Shown here piece by piece: positions 1 through 5,810 of a DNA stretch of 7,238 bases. How positions within the stretch are numbered: the first letter of the stretch is position 1; each line of letters begins with the position of its first letter. The DNA comes from JAAAPF01 sp046541805. GTDB lineage: Bacteria > Pseudomonadota > Alphaproteobacteria > Geminicoccales > Geminicoccaceae. The translations under genes were made by a program, and so were the position numbers. The DNA is taken from NCBI GenBank assembly GCA_046541805.1, contig JBKHCM010000147.1:1-7238 (forward strand), read 5' to 3'. The notes beneath the pieces are model-generated. The model was given only the letters and a program-made list of their open reading frames with translations. It searched no databases and had not been told where the DNA came from.

Positions 1-135
1 GTTGCCCGGCGCGCGCCCACCCGCCGGTTCGACGGCGATGGCGCCGGAGCGCCGCGGCGCGGCGCGAAGGCCGGCGGCGGTCGGGGCGGGAGGCCGGGAT
101 TGCGAAAGCTGCGACGTCGCGACCAAATGCCGCGG

Positions 136-303
136 ATGAACGTTCACGAGACGGCCCGAACGACGCGGCACGGTCGACGGTTCATGGTCGCCGCGCTGGC
201 CTCGAACGGGCGCGTGCGAGCGGTGGCCACGGCGCGCATGTCCAAGCCCGTGATCCGATCGCCGTCGGGTCGCTTCCCGCTGCGGCGCGGAGCGCGTCGT
301 TAA
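136..303 (+). pseudogene. N-terminal remnant of an IS481-type transposase (probable)
   Basis: An ATG at 136 opens a 55-codon frame beginning MNVHETARTTRHGRRF and ending in TAA at 301-303. The first dozen residues closely resemble the conserved start of IS481-family transposases/integrases (M-N-x-H-K-N-A-R-x-T-x-x-G/S-R). The next part can be read as the usual helix-turn-helix: a V-x-x-VA-x-A stretch, then S at the turn and V/I-R-x-x-x-x-RF where functional copies have a V-R-K-W-x-x-RF helix. A functional transposase would be about 300-350 residues with an rve catalytic core (DDE); nothing of that core follows. The expected tryptophan of the recognition helix is also absent, so this is at best a decayed fragment. 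I see no terminal inverted repeats. The frame is open further upstream to the window start without recognisable homology. The resemblance rests on recall of the family and is short; chance similarity in GC-rich DNA is possible, and an antidote-like reading exists on the opposite strand. Confidence 0.42.
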
Positions 304-452
304 GGTGCCGGGCGTCGCCTTCCGTTTGGGAGAACGACCGTCGCCGAGCTTTCGCGATTTCCCATCGCCGGCCGCCGCCACGCCGACGGGACGAGCCGCA
401 ACGCCGTGCTGACCTCGACGATCGACGCCGACCGCCCCACCCCCAACGCACG

Positions 453-716
453 GTCCCGCTCGCCATCCTCGCCGCCGGGCTCGTCGCGGCGCTCGCGCTC
501 GCCGTCACCGTGGAGCGCACGCTCGCGCGGCCGGTGGCGTCGATCACCGCGGCCACGCACAGGCTCGCCGCCGGCGATGGCGCCCGCGGCGTGCCCCATC
601 GCGAGCGCCGCGACGAAGCCGTCGACCACGGCACTGGAACGAGCCAAATTTCAACCGAATCGCCCGTTCGACGGGCCGCTTTCATCTCAACAGCCGGCAA
701 CATCCGCAGGATCTGA
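453..716 (+). pseudogene. Remnant of a membrane-anchored HAMP-domain signalling protein (histidine kinase or chemoreceptor type)
   Basis: The frame covering 453-716 encodes a hydrophobic stretch VPLAILAAGLVAALALAV (about 453-506), then a charged TVERTL juncture, then ARPVASITAATHRLAAGD (about 525-578). This is the classic order transmembrane helix 2 followed by HAMP: P-x-x-x-I/L-T-x-A-x-x-x-L-A-A-G-D is the HAMP helix-1/connector signature of sensor histidine kinases, chemoreceptors and membrane cyclases. A following VPHRERRDEA resembles the start of HAMP helix 2 (V-x-x-x-x-x-DE). After that the similarity fades and the frame ends in TGA at 714-716. There is no kinase, methyl-accepting or GGDEF domain downstream, and no credible start with a ribosome binding site upstream. 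A piece in another frame, 337-448 (TVAELSRFPIAG... DADRPTPNA), could be the periplasmic part before a frameshift near 450, but I cannot identify it. Inference: a decayed internal fragment of a larger gene. The HAMP match is good for its length, but it is short. Confidence 0.4.
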
Positions 717-970
717 GGACCACAGTTGCAAGGCCAAGTCGAACACGGCGCACGCGCCGGCAGGCCGCTCGTTGGCCGCGCGGCCCCGTCCGATTGTCGG
801 TGGGTTCGAGCTCAAAGCTCCCGATCGCAGGCACCTGTCCGCGCGCGGTGGCCGGATGCGTCGCCCGACCGTGGCGGGCGCGCACGGCTGCGCTAAGCTG
901 CGACGTGGCGTTGGCTCGCGACCGCGCGTGCCGCGGGTGTCCCGCGAGCGACCACGACGGAGACGGCACC
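717..970. other. Unassigned leader upstream of the debranching-enzyme gene
   Basis: About 250 bases between the HAMP-like remnant and the ATG at 971. Open frames pass through here on both strands, but none shows a recognisable domain. The downstream gene's frame continues open to a TTG near 794, and the residues it would add look unlike the conserved N-terminus of the family. The stretch must hold the promoter of the downstream gene, but I find no pair of hexamers good enough to call. No tRNA or strong hairpin was seen. Confidence 0.5.
959..962 (+). promoter_or_regulatory. Ribosome binding site for the debranching-enzyme gene
   Basis: GGAG lies 8 bases before the ATG at 971. It is the reason for choosing 971 over the in-frame alternative start near 794, which lacks comparable support and would add a non-conserved N-terminal extension of 59 residues. 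Confidence 0.6.
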
Positions 971-3187
971 ATGGCCAACGACGCGGCGGCATCCGAGGTG
1001 GACGCGACCCCTCACGTCCTCAAGGCGGGGGCGCCGACGCCCTCGCCCTATGTCATCCTGGCGCGGTCCTCGCTGGCCGAGCGCCGCCCGCGCATCCTCA
1101 AGCACGGCGAGACCTTCGGCCTGTTCGATCCGCACGGCGACATCGTCGCCGACGGCGAGCGCGCCGAGGGGCTCTACCACCGCGACACCCGCCACCTCGC
1201 CAAGCTGCACCTGCTCGTTCGGGGCCATCCCCCGATCCTGTTGAGCTCGACGGTGGCGCTCGACAACGCGGTGATGAAGGCCGACCTCACCAATCCCGAC
1301 ATCGCCGAGGACGATCGGGTCGTCATGGGCGGCGATGTGCTGCACATCCAGCGCACGCGCTTTCTGTTCGAGTCGCGGCTGTTCGAGCGCTTGAGCGTGC
1401 GCAATTTCGGCGTCGAGCCCTTGGCGGTGGAGCTCGAGCTCGCCTTCGCCGCCGACTTCGCCGACATCTTCGAGGCGCGCGGCGTAGCGCGGTCGACCCG
1501 CGGGGGGATGCGCACCGAACGCCTGGGCCCCGACCGCCTGCGCATGGTCTACGACGGCGAGGACGGCACCCGACGGGTGACGCGGCTCGCCCTCGACCCG
1601 GTGCCGGTCGAGCTCGAAGCCGAGCACGCCCGCTTCACCCTGCACCTCGGCGCGGGCGAACGGGCCTCGCTCTTTCTCGTCGTCGACTGCGAGGACCGCG
1701 AGCCACCGCCGGGGGCCGGCCTCGGCTTCTTCTCCGCGCTCACCCGCGCCCGGCGCCCGCTGCGGAAGGTGGCGGCGCGCAGCGCCGGCGTGGAGACCGC
1801 CAACGCCGTCACCAACGAGGTGCTGCGCCGCGCGATGGCCGACCTCACCATGCTGGTGACCGACACCGACAAGGGCGCCTACCCTTATGCCGGCGTGCCG
1901 TGGTTCAGCACGCCCTTCGGCCGCGACGGGCTGATCACCGCGCTTTTGATGCTGTGGGTCGACCCCCGCCTCGCCCGGGGCGTGCTGCGCTATCTGGCCG
2001 CCACCCAGGCCACCGAGGAGGACCCGAGCGCCGACGCCGAGCCCGGCAAGATCCTGCACGAGACCCGCGCCGGCGAACTCGCCCGGCTCGGGGTCGTGCC
2101 CTTTCGCCATTACTACGGCACGATCGACGCGACGCCGCTGTTCGTCGTGCTGGCCGGGGCCTATCTCGAGCGCACCGGCGATCTCGCCACCATTCGCGAG
2201 CTGGCGCCGGCGATCGAGCGCGCGCTCGCCTGGATCGAGCGCTGGGGCGACCGCGACGGCGACGGCCTGGTCGAGTACGGCCGGCGGCGTGGCGACGGGC
2301 TCGTCAACCAGGGCTGGAAGGACAGCGACGATTCGGTCTTCCACGCCACGGGCGACCTCGCCGCCGGGCCGATCGCGCTCGTCGAGGTCCAGGGCTACGT
2401 TTTCGCCGCCTTCGAGGCCGCCGCGGCGATCGCCGAGGCGAGAGGGCGCGGCGACCTCGCCCGCCAGCGACGCGGCCAGGCCGAGGCGGTGCGCTCGCGC
2501 GTCGAGGCGAGCTTCTGGTCGGAGGAGCTCGCCACCTACGGCCTCGCCCTCGACGGCGACAAGCGCCTGTGCGCCGTGCGCGCCTCCAACGCCGGCCAGC
2601 TCCTGTTCACCGGCCTGCCGTCGCCCGAGCGGGCGCGGCGCACGGCCGAGCTTCTGCTCTCGCCCGCCTTCTTCTCCGGCTTCGGCATCCGCACGCTGGC
2701 GGCGGGCCAGGCCCGCTTCAACCCGATGTCCTACCACAACGGCTCGATCTGGCCCCACGACAACGCGCTCGTCGCCCTGGGTCTCGCCCGCTACGGCCTC
2801 AAGGAGCCGGCGCTGCGCCTGTTCGAGGGGTTGATGGCCGCCGCCGGGTTCATGGACCTGCGCCGGTTGCCGGAACTCTTCTGCGGCTTTCGCCGCGTGG
2901 CCGCGACCGGACCCACGCTCTACCCGGTCGCCTGCGCGCCGCAGGCCTGGGCCGCCGCCGCCCCCTTCGCGCTGCTGCAATCGGTGCTCGGGCTCGGCTT
3001 CGACGCCGGCCGCCGAGCGGTGCGCTTCGACCGCCCGCGACTGCCGGCGAGCCTGGACGAGCTCACCCTCCGCCAGCTCGGCTTCGACGGCGGCCGCTGC
3101 GACGTCCATCTCCGGCGCCTCGGCGACGAGGTCGCGGTCGACGTCGCCCAGCGCCGTGGCGACGTCGAGGTCGTGGTCAAGCTCTGA
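971..3187 (+). CDS. Amylo-alpha-1,6-glucosidase / glycogen-debranching-type glycoside hydrolase (GDE N-terminal 'bis' domain plus (alpha/alpha)6 domain)
   Basis: 738 residues, no signal peptide, so probably cytoplasmic. The N-terminal domain (about residues 40-238) carries the family pattern H-G-E-T-F-G-L-F-D-x-x-G-D-I (from residue 45) and GLYHRDTRHL (67-76), typical of GDE_N_bis proteins. The C-terminal half (about 290-690) is an (alpha/alpha)6-barrel hydrolase domain with WFSTPFGRDG (311-320), PGKILHETRAGE (358-369), YYGTIDATPLF (381-391), NQGWKDSDDS (446-455), EVQGY (472-476) and YHNGSIWPHDNAL (588-600). These blocks are those of bacterial amylo-alpha-1,6-glucosidases, related to the glucosidase half of glycogen debranching enzyme. 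Family members are annotated as releasing alpha-1,6-linked glucose; the true substrate of this subgroup is often untested. Conserved acidic residues such as D319, E364, D386, D451 and D597 are candidates for catalysis or binding, but I cannot assign the acid and base. No glycogen or trehalose gene is adjacent, so context does not fix the substrate. Start ATG chosen for its GGAG. The gene converges on the CBS-BON gene with 37 bases between stop codons. Confidence 0.93.
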   Translation: MANDAAASEVDATPHVLKAGAPTPSPYVILARSSLAERRPRILKHGETFGLFDPHGDIVADGERAEGLYHRDTRHLAKLHLLVRGHPPILLSSTVALDNAVMKADLTNPDIAEDDRVVMGGDVLHIQRTRFLFESRLFERLSVRNFGVEPLAVELELAFAADFADIFEARGVARSTRGGMRTERLGPDRLRMVYDGEDGTRRVTRLALDPVPVELEAEHARFTLHLGAGERASLFLVVDCEDREPPPGAGLGFFSALTRARRPLRKVAARSAGVETANAVTNEVLRRAMADLTMLVTDTDKGAYPYAGVPWFSTPFGRDGLITALLMLWVDPRLARGVLRYLAATQATEEDPSADAEPGKILHETRAGELARLGVVPFRHYYGTIDATPLFVVLAGAYLERTGDLATIRELAPAIERALAWIERWGDRDGDGLVEYGRRRGDGLVNQGWKDSDDSVFHATGDLAAGPIALVEVQGYVFAAFEAAAAIAEARGRGDLARQRRGQAEAVRSRVEASFWSEELATYGLALDGDKRLCAVRASNAGQLLFTGLPSPERARRTAELLLSPAFFSGFGIRTLAAGQARFNPMSYHNGSIWPHDNALVALGLARYGLKEPALRLFEGLMAAAGFMDLRRLPELFCGFRRVAATGPTLYPVACAPQAWAAAAPFALLQSVLGLGFDAGRRAVRFDRPRLPASLDELTLRQLGFDGGRCDVHLRRLGDEVAVDVAQRRGDVEVVVKL

Positions 3188-3199
3188 GCCGGCGGCGAC

Positions 3200-3211
3200 C
3201 GCGACGTCGCG
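3200..3211. repeat. 12-base palindrome in the convergent gap between the debranching and CBS-BON genes
   Basis: CGCGACGTCGCG is a perfect self-complementary 12-mer in the 37-base gap between two convergent stop codons. It overlaps a second palindrome, CGTCGCGCGACG (3205-3216). Neither has a clear loop nor a T-tract, so a bidirectional terminator role is only a guess; in DNA this rich in G and C, such palindromes also arise by chance. Confidence 0.25.
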
Positions 3212-3224
3212 CGACGGCGAACGC

Positions 3225-3920
3225 TCAGTAGGCGCCGGTGAGATAGGGCGGACGGACGGCGAGGTGGTTGTCGACGCCCTTGCAGCCCTTGGCGCTGCGG
3301 GCGGCGACCTCGACCGCCTGGCGCTCGGTCTCGGTGGCGACGAAGCCCCAAAGCCCGACGGTGCCGTCGGTGGCGATGACGTTGAGCGTCGTGGTCGTGG
3401 CCAGCCCGGCGTGTTGGATCTCGTCGAGCACCGACTGGGCGAGCTGCTGGTCGCTCACCGCCACCGGCTCGGCGGTGTGATCCGCCGCCTTGACCAAGAT
3501 GCGCAACAGATCGCCGCGAGCGACGATGCCGACGAGCCGGCCGTCCTCGACCACCGGCACACGCTTGATGCGGTGGCGCTCCATGAGCTCGGCGATGTCG
3601 CTCACCTCGGCATCGGGGCCGACGGTGATCAGTCGGGTGGTCATGACGTCGCAGGCCTTCTGGCCATGGGCCTTGAGATAGGCTCTGGCACGGTACTCGG
3701 TGGAGCGGAAGAGCCCCTTCCACCAGGTCGGCTGCGGCTCGGTCCCGGTCTCCTCGCGGTGCAGGAGGTCGCCCTCGGAGACCAGCCCGACGAGCTCACC
3801 GTCCTCCACGACCGGGACGGCGCTGATCCTGCGCTCGACGAGGAGCTGCGCGAGCGCGCTCACCGCCGTCGACGGCGCCACCGTGACCACCTCGGTCGTC
3901 ATGATGTCCCGGGCACGCAT
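3225..3920 (-). CDS. CBS-CBS-BON domain protein (probable nucleotide-sensing regulator)
   Basis: 231 residues, no signal peptide and no membrane segment; cytoplasmic. Two CBS motifs form a likely Bateman module: CBS1 about residues 5-56 (DIMTTEVVTV, then ISAVPVVEDGELVGLVSEGDLL) and CBS2 about 90-142 (DVMTTRLITV, then IKRVPVVEDGRLVGIVARGDLL). Between them is a 33-residue linker with a tryptophan pair (QPTWWKGLFRS). Residues about 154-224 form a BON domain (AQSVLDEI... TLNVIATDGTVGLWGFVATETERQAVEVAARS... GVDNHLAV), whose family members are thought to bind phospholipids or other hydrophobic ligands. CBS pairs typically bind adenosine nucleotides such as AMP, ATP or S-adenosylmethionine. The same CBS-CBS-BON arrangement is common as a stand-alone protein in proteobacteria, with no settled function. 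Start: ATG at 3918-3920, preceded by a strong GGAGG 5 bases away. It is transcribed divergently from the MFS transporter and convergently with the debranching gene; neither neighbour explains its role. Confidence 0.95.
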   Translation of the reverse strand: MRARDIMTTEVVTVAPSTAVSALAQLLVERRISAVPVVEDGELVGLVSEGDLLHREETGTEPQPTWWKGLFRSTEYRARAYLKAHGQKACDVMTTRLITVGPDAEVSDIAELMERHRIKRVPVVEDGRLVGIVARGDLLRILVKAADHTAEPVAVSDQQLAQSVLDEIQHAGLATTTTLNVIATDGTVGLWGFVATETERQAVEVAARSAKGCKGVDNHLAVRPPYLTGAY

Positions 3921-3925
3921 GCAAA

Positions 3926-3930
3926 CCTCC
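3926..3930 (-). promoter_or_regulatory. Ribosome binding site of the CBS-BON gene
   Basis: On the minus strand GGAGG (within AGGGAGG) lies 5 bases before the ATG at 3920. It is a near-perfect Shine-Dalgarno sequence and fixes the start. Confidence 0.75.
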
Positions 3931-4007
3931 CTCGCGACATGGGCGGCCCGGCGGCCGCAGGCACGGGCTGCCGCCCGGCCGCATAGCTGCTGCGGATGGG
4001 CTTCACG

Positions 4008-4035
4008 TTGACTTCGATCAAACGCGAACGATGCT
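4008..4035 (+). promoter_or_regulatory. Candidate sigma-70-type promoter for the MFS transporter
   Basis: TTGACT (4008-4013) and GATGCT (4030-4035) are separated by 16 bases. The -35 matches five of six consensus bases; the -10 keeps the important second A and final T but is otherwise weak. A start of transcription near 4042 would leave a leader of about 50 bases before the TTG start at 4092, and would exclude the upstream in-frame ATG at 3996. It lies in the roughly 170-base divergent region between the CBS-BON and transporter genes; I found no convincing promoter for the opposite direction, only a TATGCG (3985-3980, minus strand) without a good -35. Confidence 0.35.
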
Positions 4036-4079
4036 CAACCGGCCAACCGCCGCCACGGCTCCCGCCAGGTCGTGCAACC

Positions 4080-4084
4080 GAAGG
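4080..4084 (+). promoter_or_regulatory. Ribosome binding site supporting a TTG start for the MFS transporter
   Basis: GAAGG lies 7 bases before the TTG at 4092, which is in frame with the transporter. The alternative ATG at 3996 has no purine-rich site in front of it. This decides the start in favour of 4092. Confidence 0.5.
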
Positions 4085-4091
4085 TCGCATT

Positions 4092-5300
4092 TTGTCAGGG
4101 CCGCTGCAGCAATCCCGAGCCTTCCTTCTCCTCCTCGTCGCGCTCACCGCGATGGGGCCGTTCGCGATGCAGATCTTCCTCCCCGCCCTGCCGGCGATCC
4201 AGTCGGCCTATGGGGTGAACGTCGCGACCGCCCAGCTCGTCTTCAGCCTCTCCGGCGTGGCGATGGCGCTGGGCACGCTCGCCTACGGTCCCTTGGCCGA
4301 CCGCCACGGCCGTCGCCCGGTGCTGGTCGTGGCGGTGGTGCTCTTCGTGGTCGGTAGCGTCGTCGCCGCCGCGGCGCCGACGCTCGAGCTGTTGATCCTC
4401 GGCCGGATCGTCCAGGCCGCCGGCGGCGTCGCCGGGCTGGTGTTGAGCCGCACCATCGTGCGCGACCTCTTCGACCGCTCGCGCGCGGCGGAGATGATCG
4501 CTTGGCTCACCGTCGGCATGGTGGCGGTGCCGATGGTCTCGCCCACGATCGGCGGCATCCTGGTCGACTTCACCTCCTGGCGGCTGAACTTTCTCTTCCC
4601 GGCGGTGGTGGGCGGGCTCCTGTTCGTCGCCACCCTTACCGCCCTGCCGGAGACGCGGCCCGCGGCCACCGCCGCGCGCACGGGCGGCGGCATGTTCGAC
4701 GGCGCCGGCCGGCTCCTGCGCCATCCCCACTTCCTCGGCTACACGCTCCACGCCACCGGCTCGTTCGCCGCCTTCTTCGCCTTTCTCGCCGGTGCGCCCT
4801 ACGTCGTGCAGCAGCTCATGGGCGAGCCCGCCACGGTCTACGGCCTCTGGTTCATCGCCAACGCCTTCGGCTTCATGCTCGGCAACCTGACCGCCGCCAG
4901 GCTCTCCGCCTGGTTCGGGCTCGACCGCATGATCGCCGTCGGCACGGCGCTGGTGCTCGCCGGGGTCGCGGCGACACTGGCGGTGATGCTGGCCGGCCTG
5001 TGGGTCCCGGCGGCGCTGTTCGTGCCGATGATCGCCACCGCCTACGGCCAGGGCCTCGGCATGCCCAACGCCCAGGCCGGCGCGCTGTCGGTCGATCCCG
5101 AACTCGCCGGCACCGCCTCGGGCGTCGCCGGCTTCACGCAGATGGCCGTGGCCTCGGGCGTCGCCCAGCTGGTGGGCATGATCCAGAACGGCACGCCCTA
5201 TCCGATGCTGGTGGTGATGCTCGCCTGCGGCGTCGCCATGGCGGGCTCGCTCGCGCTCACCCGCTGGCCGATGCGGGCGGCGCCGCAGCCGGCGGAATGA
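4092..5300 (+). CDS. MFS multidrug/metabolite efflux transporter, Bcr/CflA type
   Basis: 402 residues from the TTG at 4092 (434 if the in-frame ATG at 3996 is used). Inner-membrane proton-coupled exporter of the drug:H+ antiporter-1 group; family members export bicyclomycin, chloramphenicol, sulfonamides or small peptides and amino acids, and the substrate here is unknown. The first helix reads AFLLLLVALTAMGPFAMQIF, followed by LPALPAIQ, the family hallmark. The loop 2-3 motif A is GPLADRHGRRPV (residues 66-77). GRIVQAAGGVAGLVLSR (104-120) followed by TIVRD (to D125) is the Bcr-type fourth-helix block. I count about 12 hydrophobic segments, the usual family number. TTG is preferred because it has a GAAGG, it yields the short N-terminus usual for the family (MSGPLQQSRAF), and the longer N-terminus is Arg/Pro-rich and lies upstream of the candidate promoter. 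No regulator gene adjoins it. The stop codon lies 6 bases from the stop of the convergent EF-hand gene. Confidence 0.93.
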   Translation: MSGPLQQSRAFLLLLVALTAMGPFAMQIFLPALPAIQSAYGVNVATAQLVFSLSGVAMALGTLAYGPLADRHGRRPVLVVAVVLFVVGSVVAAAAPTLELLILGRIVQAAGGVAGLVLSRTIVRDLFDRSRAAEMIAWLTVGMVAVPMVSPTIGGILVDFTSWRLNFLFPAVVGGLLFVATLTALPETRPAATAARTGGGMFDGAGRLLRHPHFLGYTLHATGSFAAFFAFLAGAPYVVQQLMGEPATVYGLWFIANAFGFMLGNLTAARLSAWFGLDRMIAVGTALVLAGVAATLAVMLAGLWVPAALFVPMIATAYGQGLGMPNAQAGALSVDPELAGTASGVAGFTQMAVASGVAQLVGMIQNGTPYPMLVVMLACGVAMAGSLALTRWPMRAAPQPAE

Positions 5301-5307
5301 GCCGGCT
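5287..5307. terminator. Hairpin between the convergent stops of the transporter and EF-hand genes (possible bidirectional terminator)
   Basis: AGCCGGC (5287-5293) and GCCGGCT (5301-5307) form a perfect 7-bp GC-rich stem around the 7-base loop GGAATGA. The loop ends with the transporter's TGA (5298-5300), and the right arm touches the EF-hand stop (5307-5309). The placement exactly at a tail-to-tail junction suggests a shared terminator, but there is no T-run on either side. An alternative 10-base palindrome, GAGCCGGCTC (5299-5308), overlaps the right arm. Confidence 0.38.
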
Positions 5308-5810
5308 CAGCGCGGCGCCGGCATCAGCGCGCCGGCGACCGTGCCGAGCCGGCTCCGGATGGCGTCCCAGTCCACCGCCTCGTCGTCGCGGATCAACGCC
5401 GGCAGCGGGCGGTGGTCGAGGTCGACGTCGGCACTGAGCTCGGCGCGGTCGAGCGCGCCGTCGTCGTCGGCGTCGTAGGCCGCGACCAGGCGCTCGACGC
5501 CGGTGTTGTTCACCACCGCGAGGCCGAGCGCGATCATCGTCTGCTCCTGGGTGGTGAGCTCAGCGCGGCGGGCGCGAAACCAATGGCTGGCGTCGCGGCG
5601 GACGGCCTCGAGCTCGCCCACGTCGAGCCGATCGTCGCCGTCGGTATCGGCATGGCTGAACACCGCCTCCAAACAGCGGGTCGCCGCCGCGCGCATGCAG
5701 ACCGGCACCAACTCATCGGTCAGGCGCTCGAAGCGCGCCGCCGCCGCATCGTCGCCGGCCACCGCCGCGGGCGCCCAGGCCAACAGCACCGCGAGCGCGA
5801 TCCCTCTCAT
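5307..5810 (-). CDS. Small secreted EF-hand calcium-binding protein
   Basis: 167 residues. Residues 1-18 are a signal peptide (MRG, hydrophobic core IALAVLLAWAP, then AAVA before GDD), so the mature protein is probably periplasmic. Two canonical EF-hand loops are visible: DTDGDDRLDVGE (55-66) and DADDDGALDRAE (113-124). Each has Asp at positions 1, 3, 5 and 9 and Glu at 12, so both should bind Ca2+. C38 and C46 are the only cysteines and could form a disulfide. No enzymatic domain is seen; a Ca2+ buffer or sensor role is inferred. Start: the ATG at 5808-5810 overlaps the mutS stop as ATGA and is preceded by GGGAGG at a 7-base spacing, so translation is very likely coupled to mutS. The same frame is open far upstream (to about 6170), but that is a shadow inside mutS and precedes the signal peptide with Arg-rich sequence. 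I know of no functional link between EF-hand proteins and mismatch repair; the pairing may be positional only. Confidence 0.9.
   Translation of the reverse strand: MRGIALAVLLAWAPAAVAGDDAAAARFERLTDELVPVCMRAAATRCLEAVFSHADTDGDDRLDVGELEAVRRDASHWFRARRAELTTQEQTMIALGLAVVNNTGVERLVAAYDADDDGALDRAELSADVDLDHRPLPALIRDDEAVDWDAIRSRLGTVAGALMPAPR

Noticed and set aside
144..330. Minus-strand reading resembling a HI1420-type addiction-module antidote (RHLNDALRAAAGSDPTAI, then after a frame change MRAVATART).
   Set aside because: It needs a frameshift, lacks the usual helix-turn-helix residues after it, has no toxin gene beside it, and overlaps the better-matching IS481-like reading on the plus strand. Worth one HHpred query but not supported as a feature.
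106..906. 12-base direct repeat AAGCTGCGACGT at 106-117 and 895-906, bracketing the decayed region.
   Set aside because: A 12-mer shared once within 7 kb of GC-rich DNA is expected by chance, and neither copy sits at a clear element boundary.
893..3109. A 738-codon antisense open frame across the debranching gene.
   Set aside because: No recognisable domain and composition typical of a GC-driven antisense shadow. The equal length to the real protein is a coincidence.
406..3231. A 941-codon open frame on + overlapping the debranching gene.
   Set aside because: Arg/Pro/Ala-rich low-complexity translation with no domain; it is an out-of-frame shadow caused by high GC over a gene with clear family motifs.
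4502..5437. A 311-codon open frame on + overlapping the transporter.
   Set aside because: His/Arg-rich out-of-frame shadow of the MFS gene with no domain.
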